Below are positions 1 to 5,567 of a stretch of DNA of 5,567 nt, piece after piece. Source of the DNA: Gammaproteobacteria bacterium (GTDB lineage Bacteria > Pseudomonadota > Gammaproteobacteria > Granulosicoccales > Granulosicoccaceae); the NCBI GenBank assembly GCA_019634245.1, contig JAHQVR010000358.1, positions 1 through 5,567 on the forward strand. The letters are read 5' to 3'. A model generated the notes under the pieces. That model did no database searches and was not told the origin of the DNA. It worked only from the letters and a program-made list of their open reading frames with translations. A program made the translations under genes and the position numbers. Each line of letters begins with the position of its first letter. Within the stretch, counting starts at the first letter, position 1.

Positions 1-438
1 GACGTTAGCTGGTTAGCCGATCCTGTTTTAGCGTTTTCCGTTTGTGTTATGGCTGACGTGTGGGGATGGATTCCGTTTTTGACACTCGTGTTGATCGGCG
101 GGTTGTCCAGCATACCTCAAGATACATTGGAGGCAGCTCAAGTCGATGGTGCCGGTGGCTGGCGTGTATTTCGAGATATAACGTTGCCACAACTACTGCC
201 TGTATTGGCTGTTGTAATTATCTTAAAAACGATCTTCAGTTTAAAAACCTTTGATCAAATATTTATGTTAACTAATGGAGGCCCTGGAACGGCCACACAA
301 ACCCTAAGCCACTACATCTATTTTAATGGCATGAAGTATGGTCAGATTGGCTATGCCGGTTCAGTTGCTTGGTTAATGGTCATTCCGATGATTTTTCTCA
401 CCTACGCCTATGCGAAATTCGTGTTTCGCAAAAACTGA
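1..438 (+). CDS. Sugar ABC transporter permease, MalF/UgpA-like (5' partial, C-terminal half)
   Basis: Inner-membrane subunit of a CUT1-type carbohydrate importer; with the next permease it would form the translocation channel. The reading frame is open from base 1, so the gene starts outside the window. The ATG at 49 lies inside a conserved stretch and is not the real start. The visible 145 residues carry the permease EAA loop, with the pattern EAA-x3-G-x9-I-x-LP from Glu44 to Pro63 (counted from the window edge), which docks on the ATPase. Hydrophobic segments lie at about residues 20-35, 65-84 and 116-142. The NGGP motif after the second segment (LTNGGPGTATQTL) is typical of MalF/UgpA-type permeases, as is the end of the protein just after the last membrane segment. 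The next gene starts 13 bases after the stop. The substrate is not determinable. The family call is secure; the exact subfamily is inference. Confidence 0.93.
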   Translation, partial: DVSWLADPVLAFSVCVMADVWGWIPFLTLVLIGGLSSIPQDTLEAAQVDGAGGWRVFRDITLPQLLPVLAVVIILKTIFSLKTFDQIFMLTNGGPGTATQTLSHYIYFNGMKYGQIGYAGSVAWLMVIPMIFLTYAYAKFVFRKN

Positions 439-451
439 AGATGCGTCGATA

Positions 452-1270
452 ATGAATAATCAACAAGTATGGAAAGTGGTTCAATTGGCGCTGATATTGA
501 TGGCTACCTTTATCATGTTGGTGCCCATATTTTGGATCTTTTTAGCCGCATTCAAAACTCATGTAGATGTTTATCAACTAAAACTGTTTTTCTCACCCAC
601 TATCCAGAATTTTTCAGTGGTTTTCGATGCGCCTTATTCGTTGGGGGATAAGTTGATCAATTCGACGATAGTGGCGTTCGTGACTGTACTGTTTGCCATC
701 CCTATTGCCACAATGGCTGCCTACTCCTTTAGTCGATTTCGACTCAGAGGTGAAACGGCTATGCTGGTAACCATATTGGCGACTCAATTCGTACCCGCCG
801 TTGTTATTATCCTGCCTTTCTTTGTAATGTTCCGCGATGTGGGGTTACTTGATACGCGAGTTGGGCTGATTCTTGTGAATCTCGCGATCGTTATGCCATT
901 TGCGATATGGATGATCAAGGGATTTATCGATGGAATTCCCATGGATACTGAAGAAGCAGCGATGGTTGATGGTTCATCGCGCTTGCAGGTGATTCGCAAC
1001 ATCGTATTGCCCATGGCTGCACCGGGGTTGCTTACTTCAGGCATATTCTGTTTCATTATTGCGTGGAATGAGTTTTTATTTGCGCTGATATTGACGAATA
1101 AAAACGCAGTGACACTACCGATAGGGCTGGCACTTTTTAAAGGTGAAGAAGGCGATTTGTGGAACTTACTTAGTGCCGCCGGCATTATTATTATGTTGCC
1201 GATGTTTGTCCTTGCATTAATGATACGCAAATATTTTGTGCAAGGTATGACTATGGGAGCCGTGCGCTAG
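452..1270 (+). CDS. Carbohydrate ABC transporter permease, MalG/UgpE-like
   Basis: Second inner-membrane subunit of the sugar importer, 272 residues from the ATG at 452, close to the usual 270-300 for the family. An in-frame ATG at 410 would add 14 residues that overlap the previous gene and look non-conserved. The start at 452 begins with MNNQQVWK, directly before the first membrane segment, and has GAAG 11 bases upstream. Likely membrane segments are at about 9-31, 72-94, 105-125, 137-157, 193-214 and 242-260, the six-helix plan of MalG-type permeases. The EAA loop runs from Glu168 to Pro187 (EEAAMVDG, then I-x-LP), the contact for the ATPase. The C-terminus (YFVQGMTMGAVR) matches the usual end of MalG/UgpE-type proteins. 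Its TAG stop shares a base with the GTG start of the ATPase gene, so the two are probably translationally coupled. Confidence 0.95.
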   Translation: MNNQQVWKVVQLALILMATFIMLVPIFWIFLAAFKTHVDVYQLKLFFSPTIQNFSVVFDAPYSLGDKLINSTIVAFVTVLFAIPIATMAAYSFSRFRLRGETAMLVTILATQFVPAVVIILPFFVMFRDVGLLDTRVGLILVNLAIVMPFAIWMIKGFIDGIPMDTEEAAMVDGSSRLQVIRNIVLPMAAPGLLTSGIFCFIIAWNEFLFALILTNKNAVTLPIGLALFKGEEGDLWNLLSAAGIIIMLPMFVLALMIRKYFVQGMTMGAVR

Positions 1271-2328
1271 TGGCCGAAGTTGTATTGAAGAATCTTACGA
1301 AGCGCTGGGGCGACTTTGTAGGGGTTAACAATCAGTCTTTGCATGTCAAAGACAAAGAATTTTTAGTACTTCTGGGTCCCTCAGGGTGTGGGAAAACTAC
1401 CACCATGCGTATGATTGCAGGGCTGGAAGAGCCAACCGAGGGTGAAATTCTGATTGGCGATCGGCTTGTTAATAATGATCTACCTAAAGATCGAGATGTG
1501 GCGATGGTCTTTCAGAATTATGGTTTGTATCCTCATATGACTATTTATAACAATATTGCCTACCCATTGAAGGTGCGAGGAACCCCAAAAGCAGAGATTC
1601 GACCCCGAGTGGAAAAAGCCGCACAGCAAGTGGAGCTAACGGAGTATTTAGACAGAAAGCCAAAAGCTATGTCTGGTGGCCAAAGGCAGCGAGTAGCGTT
1701 GGCCCGAGCCATTGTAAGAACCCCAAAAGTGTTTCTGATGGATGAGCCATTATCCAACTTAGATGCCAAGCTCCGGGTAACGATGCGTGCTGAGTTAAAA
1801 CATCTTAGCCGTGAACTCAAAGTCACCACGGTATATGTCACCCACGATCAAATTGAAGCCATGACGCTGGCCGATCGGGTGGCTGTGATGCGTGATGGTG
1901 TTATTCAGCAGCTGGGTACACCCGATGAAATTTACAACGATCCTGCTAATGTGTTTGTGGCAGGGTTTATTGGTTCTCCAGCCATGAATTTGATCCATGG
2001 GTCTGTACAAGACGGTGCATTTGTCACAACTGGTGGTACACGATTGGTGGAATTGAGCACCGAAGACCGAACTTCCGTAATTTTGGGAGTACGTGCTGAC
2101 GATATGTTGATAGCTGAAAAAGGTCAGGGTGGAATCGATGTCGATATTTATGCGTTTGAAAATACCGGAGAAGCAACTTTGCTAACGGTGCAATGGGGAA
2201 ATCAACGAGTGATTGCAAAGGGAGATCGACATCTACGCAAAGAACAAGGTGATGTTGTTAGTGTATCGCTCAACGCAGACCACCTATATCTGTTCGATCC
2301 GGATAGCGGTGACCGGCTTCGGTACTGA
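1270..2328 (+). CDS. Sugar ABC transporter ATP-binding protein, MalK/UgpC/MsmK-like
   Basis: Cytoplasmic ATPase that powers the two permeases, 352 residues. All nucleotide-binding motifs are intact: Walker A GPSGCGKTT at 36-44, Q-loop Gln82 (FQNYGLYPHMT), signature MSGGQRQRVALARA at 134-146, Walker B VFLMDEP at 154-160, D-loop SNLD at 162-165 and switch His192 (VYVTHDQ). FIGSPAMN (233-240) marks the junction to a C-terminal OB/TOBE regulatory domain of about 110 residues, as in MalK and UgpC. The start is GTG, overlapping the TAG of the preceding permease by one base (TAGTG). GGGAG lies 10 bases upstream, and no in-frame ATG precedes the Walker A motif, so GTG is well supported. Specific assignment to malK, ugpC or msmK is not possible from sequence alone, since these ATPases are shared among many sugar systems. 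Confidence 0.96.
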   Translation: MAEVVLKNLTKRWGDFVGVNNQSLHVKDKEFLVLLGPSGCGKTTTMRMIAGLEEPTEGEILIGDRLVNNDLPKDRDVAMVFQNYGLYPHMTIYNNIAYPLKVRGTPKAEIRPRVEKAAQQVELTEYLDRKPKAMSGGQRQRVALARAIVRTPKVFLMDEPLSNLDAKLRVTMRAELKHLSRELKVTTVYVTHDQIEAMTLADRVAVMRDGVIQQLGTPDEIYNDPANVFVAGFIGSPAMNLIHGSVQDGAFVTTGGTRLVELSTEDRTSVILGVRADDMLIAEKGQGGIDVDIYAFENTGEATLLTVQWGNQRVIAKGDRHLRKEQGDVVSVSLNADHLYLFDPDSGDRLRY

Positions 2329-2345
2329 GATTCGATAAGCTGATT

Positions 2346-3380
2346 ATGCGGAATCAACGGGTAACCGCTGCGCAAGTAGCTGAAAAGGCCGGCGTTAGCC
2401 AACCGACTGTGAGCCGTGTGTTCACACCGGGTTCGAATGTCTCTGCCGATAAGGTGGTGCGAGTACAGCAAGCGGCCGAAGAGCTAGGCTATCTTCCCAA
2501 TACGTTGGCTCGATCCTTAAATACGGGTCGATCAAGAACGATAGGGCTTGTACTGGCCTACATGAAAAATCCGTTTTATGCAGATGCTGTGGAGCGTTTT
2601 TCCGAGGCCTTTCGCCGGCGTGGCTATCATTTAGTGACCTTCTTCGCAATGAATATGGCTGAGGAGGTAGACTCTGTCGTCGAGGATCTCTTGGCCCAAC
2701 AGATTGATGGAATTATTCTCGCCTCTGTCAGTATGTCCAACGAGCTCACACAACGACTGCAGGATTACGGCATACCGTTTGTTCTGTTTAATCGTGGTCA
2801 GGAAGATCAAAGCCTGCCTTCCATAACCGCTGCTAATTTTAAAGGTGGAAGGCTGGCGGCAGAATTTCTTGTCGCTGGAGAACATACCAATATTGCTCAT
2901 CTTGCCGGTTGGCGAGAGTCACTGAATGGCCGGGAGCGTCAAGCGGGATTTTTAAAAGGACTGTCAGAGGCTGGGTTAACACCGCTGCAGGTGGTGGATT
3001 GCCACTATCGGAGAACTGTTGCGCAGCACGAAACCAGGAAACTATTTGCCGGGCGGACCAAGCCAGATGCGATTTTTGTAGGTAACGACCATATGGCTTT
3101 TGCGGTTCTAGAAACATTGCGAGACGAGTTGAAATTAGATGTACCGGGTGATGTGTCGGTCGTGGGTTATGACGATGTCGCTATGGCAGCCTGGTCCACG
3201 TTTAATTTGACCACCCTACGACAGCCTGCGGGTCGCATGGTTGATGCAACACTCGACATGCTACTTGGGATGGTGGAAGACGGTAGCTCGCCTCCTGGGC
3301 GAATTGAAATCGATAGTGAACTGATCATTCGGGGCAGCGCAAGAATACCGTCGAACTGGACTGCGCAGGTGGCCGATTGA
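2346..3380 (+). CDS. LacI/GalR-family transcriptional regulator
   Basis: Sugar-responsive DNA-binding regulator, 344 residues, the normal length for the family. The N-terminal helix-turn-helix is at about 6-25 (VTAAQVAEKAGVSQPTVSRV). The hinge helix follows at 51-62 (PNTLARSLNTGR), with Leu58 in the place of the leucine that wedges into the central CpG of LacI operators. The ligand domain, about 65-335, has a periplasmic-binding-protein fold with the expected landmarks: KNPFYAD (74-80), Arg196 in NGRERQAGF, GNDHMA (246-251) and SVVGYDD (271-277). Arg196, Asn247 and Asp276 stand where LacI residues contact sugar hydroxyls (recalled from the family, not aligned here). The gene lies 17 bases after the ATPase stop on the same strand, so it is probably co-transcribed and likely controls this transporter, often as a repressor relieved by the imported sugar. 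Its ribosome site is weak (GATAAG). Confidence 0.95.
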   Translation: MRNQRVTAAQVAEKAGVSQPTVSRVFTPGSNVSADKVVRVQQAAEELGYLPNTLARSLNTGRSRTIGLVLAYMKNPFYADAVERFSEAFRRRGYHLVTFFAMNMAEEVDSVVEDLLAQQIDGIILASVSMSNELTQRLQDYGIPFVLFNRGQEDQSLPSITAANFKGGRLAAEFLVAGEHTNIAHLAGWRESLNGRERQAGFLKGLSEAGLTPLQVVDCHYRRTVAQHETRKLFAGRTKPDAIFVGNDHMAFAVLETLRDELKLDVPGDVSVVGYDDVAMAAWSTFNLTTLRQPAGRMVDATLDMLLGMVEDGSSPPGRIEIDSELIIRGSARIPSNWTAQVAD

Positions 3381-3434
3381 GTTTTCGCTTTTAACGGATC
3401 TAAATGTATCGAAGAGTTGGAGTTGTTATTTGTA

Positions 3435-4130
3435 ATGCAAGAGCCGTTGTTGTTATTGCCCGGAATGATGTGTGATGCGAGACTGTTTCTGCCACAAGTG
3501 TCCACATTTTCCTGTAGTCATCCGATTTTGGTGTCGCCTTTAGTGGGGGAAAACACCATAGCTGGATTGGCGCAGCGGGTACTGAAGCATGCACCGGCCA
3601 GATTTGCGCTAGCCGGTCTGTCCATGGGTGGAATCGTCGCCATGGAGATGGTACGTCAAGCGCCAGAACGTATTAGCCGTTTAGCCTTGATGGATACTAA
3701 TCCGCTGCCGGATGCGCCTGAAAATGCAGCGGTGCGTGAGGCACAGGTGAAGAAAGTTCTTAATGGTCAGTTGAATTCTGTTATGCGAGATGAAATGAAA
3801 CCCAACTACCTGTATGGCGGACCCAGGTTGACGCAAATACTGGATCTTTGCATGGCTATGGCTGAAACCCTCGGCCCTCGAGTTTTTGTGGATCAAAGTA
3901 ATGCTGTTCAATATCGTCATGATCAGTCTGATGTATTAAGAAGCGTTTCCGTTCCAAGTCTAGTGCTATGTGGGGCTGAAGATCGGCTGTGCCCGGTAGC
4001 TACCCATGAAAGGATGTGTGAACTTATGCCGCACGCGCAGCTGATAGTGGTGCAAAAGGCCGGACATTTACCCACGCTTGAACAGCCTGATGCAACAAAT
4101 GAGGCTTTGCGTGATTGGCTCAATGCGTAA
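3435..4130 (+). CDS. Alpha/beta-fold hydrolase
   Basis: Probable cytoplasmic esterase or lactonase-like enzyme, 231 residues from ATG 3435. The catalytic triad is visible: nucleophile Ser63 in the elbow GLSMGG, acid Asp183 in LCGAEDRLCP, and His211 in KAGHLPTLEQP. The oxyanion region is near the N-terminal LLLLPGMMCD. The order and spacing fit small hydrolases such as BioH, RutD and 3-oxoadipate enol-lactonase, with a short lid of about 85-150. A TTG at 3417 in the same frame would add six residues; ATG 3435 is preferred because GGAG lies 12 bases ahead of it and conserved sequence begins right after, but TTG 3417 directly follows GAAGAG and cannot be excluded. The gene sits 54 bases after the regulator with no terminator visible between them, so it may belong to the transporter operon. 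No signal peptide is seen. The substrate is unknown. Confidence 0.9.
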   Translation: MQEPLLLLPGMMCDARLFLPQVSTFSCSHPILVSPLVGENTIAGLAQRVLKHAPARFALAGLSMGGIVAMEMVRQAPERISRLALMDTNPLPDAPENAAVREAQVKKVLNGQLNSVMRDEMKPNYLYGGPRLTQILDLCMAMAETLGPRVFVDQSNAVQYRHDQSDVLRSVSVPSLVLCGAEDRLCPVATHERMCELMPHAQLIVVQKAGHLPTLEQPDATNEALRDWLNA

Positions 4131-4167
4131 ATCCGGATCCGAGCCGGTTGACTCATGGTATTTAACT

Positions 4168-4231
4168 CAGCGGTTTTGCAGCTGTTTGCGGTGGTTTTGC
4201 AGCGGTTTTGTAACTGTTTGCGACGGAATTC
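4168..4231 (+). repeat. Imperfect 32-bp tandem repeat, two copies, with a degenerate third
   Basis: Two adjacent 32-bp units, 4168-4199 and 4200-4231, in the gap between the hydrolase and the RraA-like gene. The first 27 bases of each unit agree except at four positions, all transitions; over the full 32 bases 25 agree. Each unit opens with CAGCGGTTTTG and later has CTGTTTGCG. The GGTTTTG core also recurs inside unit 1 at 4193, so it appears at 4172, 4193 and 4204. A weaker third unit may start at 4232 (CAGGTTGTTTTGC). Both strands across the repeat lack a convincing gene. It could be a slippage duplication or a pair of protein-binding sites upstream of the next gene; the sequence does not decide. 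Confidence 0.8.
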
Positions 4232-4329
4232 CAGGTTGTTTTGCCGCAAAGCATATCCTGCAGATTCTAAAAACGGTCCAGACTCTACCCGGTGATTAAT
4301 CATTCACGACAACTAGTGACTCTAAAATA

Positions 4330-5052
4330 ATGGGAACGACTATGACACACACGCCTCTTGACGATAGTTTGCTGAGTTTACTGCGCTCTGTGGATACGCC
4401 AACTGTGTGTAACGCCATTGAAGTCGCTCAAGGGCAGCGTGGGTTTAATCGATTCACACGCGGAACGATGCAACATTCCAAGCCAGGAGATCCAGCCATC
4501 GTCGGGTTTGCACGCACGGCACGAATTTCCGGGCTCGCACCACCAAATGAACCGACAGATGTGATTAGGGCTAGGCGAATGTCCTACTTTCACTCGATGG
4601 CTGCTGGTGATGGGCCGACGGCGGCCGTGGTTGAGGATGTCGATTATCCCAATTGCATTGCAGGTTGGTGGGGTGAAGTCCATGTTGCTGTGCACAAAGG
4701 TTTGGGTTTAAGTGGCGCTGTTACCAACGGTGTCATGCGTGATCTTGACGTGATTGATGAGGGGTTTCCAATTCTGGCCGGATCCATTGGGCCTAGTCAT
4801 GGATTTGTGCATGTGGTTGATATAGGAACGGATGTAAATATTCTTGGAATGCGTGTTGCCGAAAATGAGTTAATACACGCAGACCGTCACGGAGCGCTTG
4901 TGATCCCCGATGAGGTTATACCTGTACTGAAACAAAGTATTGAAACGGTTATTAAAAGCGAATCGATAGTGTTAGGGCCAGCGCGAGAACCCGGCTTTAA
5001 TATCGAAAAGCTTGAAAAAGTGTGGGCGGAATTCGAAGCATCGAGAACATAA
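4330..5052 (+). CDS. RraA-like / HMG-CHA aldolase superfamily protein
   Basis: Probable soluble metal-dependent aldolase or related 2-oxo-acid lyase, 240 residues from ATG 4330. E. coli RraA, the RNase E inhibitor, is only about 161 residues. The family core is clear: AAGDGPTAAVVEDVD (91-105), WGE at 114-116, then GAVTNGVMRDLD (129-140). Arg137 and Asp138 are in the place of the catalytic Arg and metal-binding Asp of 4-hydroxy-4-methyl-2-oxoglutarate/4-carboxy-4-hydroxy-2-oxoadipate aldolase, and Glu116 is in the place of its water-binding acid, 21 residues before Arg137 (from memory of that family). HADRHGALVIPDEV (183-196) is the usual C-terminal family signature. The start is uncertain: a second ATG at 4342 has GGGA six bases upstream and would give 236 residues; neither start has a strong ribosome site. 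Older databases may label such genes dimethylmenaquinone methyltransferase, which is not supported. Position suggests a catabolic role beside the transporter. Confidence 0.88.
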   Translation: MGTTMTHTPLDDSLLSLLRSVDTPTVCNAIEVAQGQRGFNRFTRGTMQHSKPGDPAIVGFARTARISGLAPPNEPTDVIRARRMSYFHSMAAGDGPTAAVVEDVDYPNCIAGWWGEVHVAVHKGLGLSGAVTNGVMRDLDVIDEGFPILAGSIGPSHGFVHVVDIGTDVNILGMRVAENELIHADRHGALVIPDEVIPVLKQSIETVIKSESIVLGPAREPGFNIEKLEKVWAEFEASRT

Positions 5053-5082
5053 TAGGTTCATCGTTTGCGTAACAGATGTATC

Positions 5083-5100
5083 TACCCGACAGGGTGTTTT
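5083..5100 (+). terminator. Weak intrinsic terminator after the RraA-like gene
   Basis: A short hairpin, ACCC-GACA-GGGT with one extra U-G closing pair, is followed at once by TTTT. It begins 30 bases after the RraA-like stop and faces the right direction to end the + strand operon before the convergent reductase gene. The stem is only five pairs and the T run only four, so it would be a weak terminator; a Rho-dependent end is equally possible. Confidence 0.4.
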
Positions 5101-5140
5101 AGAGTGCCGAACTACGAATTAATCTGGCCTGACACTCTAA
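5099..5140. repeat. 8-bp inverted repeat in the convergent gap
   Basis: TTAGAGTG at 5099-5106 is the exact reverse complement of CACTCTAA at 5133-5140, with 26 bases between. It lies between two converging genes, where a two-way transcription barrier would make sense, but there is no T run after either arm and the loop is long. The left arm overlaps the T run of the weak terminator at 5083-5100, so the two structures would compete. Function is not established. Confidence 0.45.
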
Positions 5141-5161
5141 TGAGTCGAAATTAGCGCTTTC

Positions 5162-5206
5162 CTGGCAGGCTGCTTCAAAGGGCTGATACTGGCGTTAGCC
5201 TGCTGG
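5162..5206. repeat. Inverted repeat downstream of the aldo/keto reductase
   Basis: GCAGGCT at 5165-5171 pairs with AGCCTGC at 5197-5203, extendable to about ten pairs with G-U pairs, with a loop of 25 bases. An alternative smaller hairpin, GGCTGA at 5181-5186 with TTAGCC at 5195-5200, shares the right arm. It lies about 60 bases past the reductase stop on the - strand, where a terminator could be, but no T run follows on either strand. Structure is visible; function is not. Confidence 0.35.
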
Positions 5207-5261
5207 ATGTGTTGTGGGCTGAAGCTGGTGTTATTCTGGCCGGATGTCTTAGCAAACCGAA

Positions 5262-5567
5262 CTACGCATTTACTCCCTTCATGCCTTCTTCGGTGTACCG
5301 TTCACCCGCTATGGCTATCGCTGAGGTTCGCTCATCGAGTGCTGCAAGTTCATTTGCTGCCAGTTCGATATTGGTCGAGTCGACATTTTGCTCTAGATAC
5401 TTAACCCGCTTCGTGCCCGGTATCGGGACGATGTCGTTACCTTTAGCCAGTAGCCAGCCTAATGCGATCTGGGCGGGCGTACATTGTTTTGAATCGGCTA
5501 ATTGTTCGATGGCGTCGACGACGGATTTATTGGCAGCAATGTTTTGCTGGGTGAATCGGGGTAACGA
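5262..5567 (-). CDS. Aldo/keto reductase (5' partial, C-terminal 101 residues)
   Basis: NAD(P)H-dependent oxidoreductase of the aldo/keto reductase superfamily; the start lies beyond the right edge. The frame is open from base 5567 and ends at a TAG read from 5264 to 5262. The translated fragment begins SLPRFTQQNI and contains TPAQIALGWLLAKG (30-43), then the cofactor-binding signature IVPIPGTKRVKYLEQN (46-61), where Lys54 and the following Arg normally bind the NADP 2'-phosphate, then the helix ELAANELAALDE. It ends GERYTEEGMKGVNA, the usual C-terminus of the YakC/IolS-like and plant perakine-reductase-like branch (about 320-340 residues when whole). It is transcribed toward the transporter operon, 209 bases from the RraA-like stop, so it is a separate unit. 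The substrate cannot be told from the C-terminal part. Confidence 0.92.
   Translation of the reverse strand, partial: SLPRFTQQNIAANKSVVDAIEQLADSKQCTPAQIALGWLLAKGNDIVPIPGTKRVKYLEQNVDSTNIELAANELAALDERTSAIAIAGERYTEEGMKGVNA

Larger units (their letters stand above)
5092..5270 (+). repeat. Imperfect 29-bp direct repeat, two copies 150 bp apart
   Basis: Copy 1 is 5092-5120 and copy 2 is 5242-5270; they align without gaps at 22 of 29 positions. Both contain CCGAACTACG followed by a variable base and ATT. Copy 2 covers the last codons and stop of the aldo/keto reductase on the - strand, so copy 1 resembles a displaced duplicate of that gene end and its immediate downstream bases. The similarity does not extend further into the coding sequence. 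At this length and identity it could be a decayed duplication or partly chance. Confidence 0.45.

Noticed and set aside
784..1230. Long reverse-strand open frame of 148 residues inside the MalG-like permease
   Set aside because: It is antisense to a gene with clear family motifs, has no ribosome site and no recognisable protein features.
2311..2322. ACCG-GCTT-CGGT hairpin at the end of the ATPase gene as a terminator or attenuator
   Set aside because: Only four pairs, no T run, and it lies inside coding sequence with the next gene 17 bases after the stop.
4078..4299. Forward open frame of 73 residues in the gap after the hydrolase
   Set aside because: It starts inside the hydrolase in another frame and reads through the repeat, giving Cys/Phe-rich sequence with no ribosome site or domain.
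3923..4303. Reverse-strand open frame of 126 residues over the hydrolase end and the following gap
   Set aside because: About half lies antisense to the hydrolase, and the rest translates the tandem repeat into low-quality repeated CKT-type sequence; no family resemblance.
4300..4328. Possible promoter just before the RraA-like gene, with TAAAAT as a -10 box
   Set aside because: The would-be -35 (TCATTC) is poor and the start point would fall on or after the first ATG.
5151..5160. CpG-centred AGCGCT palindrome as a LacI-type operator
   Set aside because: Symmetry stops after six bases and it lies downstream of the operon between convergent genes.
5155..5567. Long forward open frame opposite the aldo/keto reductase, open to the right edge, and a second hydrophobic one from 5207
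   Set aside because: Both are antisense to a reverse-strand frame with unmistakable reductase motifs; neither shows a known domain or a ribosome site.

Overview
The window looks like a stretch of a gammaproteobacterial chromosome, probably marine or another environmental lineage. This rests on moderate base composition, tight operon spacing, AGGAG-like ribosome sites and the protein families; no gene fixes the genus, so the lineage is inference. There is no phage, insertion sequence, CRISPR array, tRNA or rRNA in it.

The left two thirds (about 1-3380, + strand) is the distal part of a carbohydrate-uptake operon of the ABC (CUT1) type. It holds the C-terminal half of a MalF/UgpA-like permease cut by the window edge, a complete MalG/UgpE-like permease, a MalK/UgpC-like ATPase that starts at GTG and overlaps the previous stop by one base, and a LacI/GalR-family regulator. 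The solute-binding protein and the operon promoter are expected to the left of the window. The imported substrate cannot be read from these genes.

Next on the same strand come an alpha/beta hydrolase (3435-4130), then a 199-base gap holding an imperfect 32-bp tandem repeat, then an RraA-like/HMG-aldolase-superfamily protein (4330-5052). Both are soluble enzymes that could act on the imported compound or a breakdown product, with the hydrolase opening a lactone or ester and the RraA-like protein cleaving a 2-oxo acid. That link rests on position and family only. A weak intrinsic terminator lies about 30 bases after the RraA-like stop.

At the right edge, on the - strand and converging on the operon, is the C-terminal 101 residues of an aldo/keto reductase (5262-5567, 5' end outside the window). 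The 209-base convergent gap (5053-5261) holds the weak terminator, two inverted repeats and one copy of a 29-bp imperfect direct repeat whose second copy covers the reductase stop codon.

Nothing amounts to a new kind of system. The points most worth following are the tandem repeat before the RraA-like gene, the gene pairing of transporter, hydrolase and RraA-like enzyme, and the small repeats in the convergent gap.
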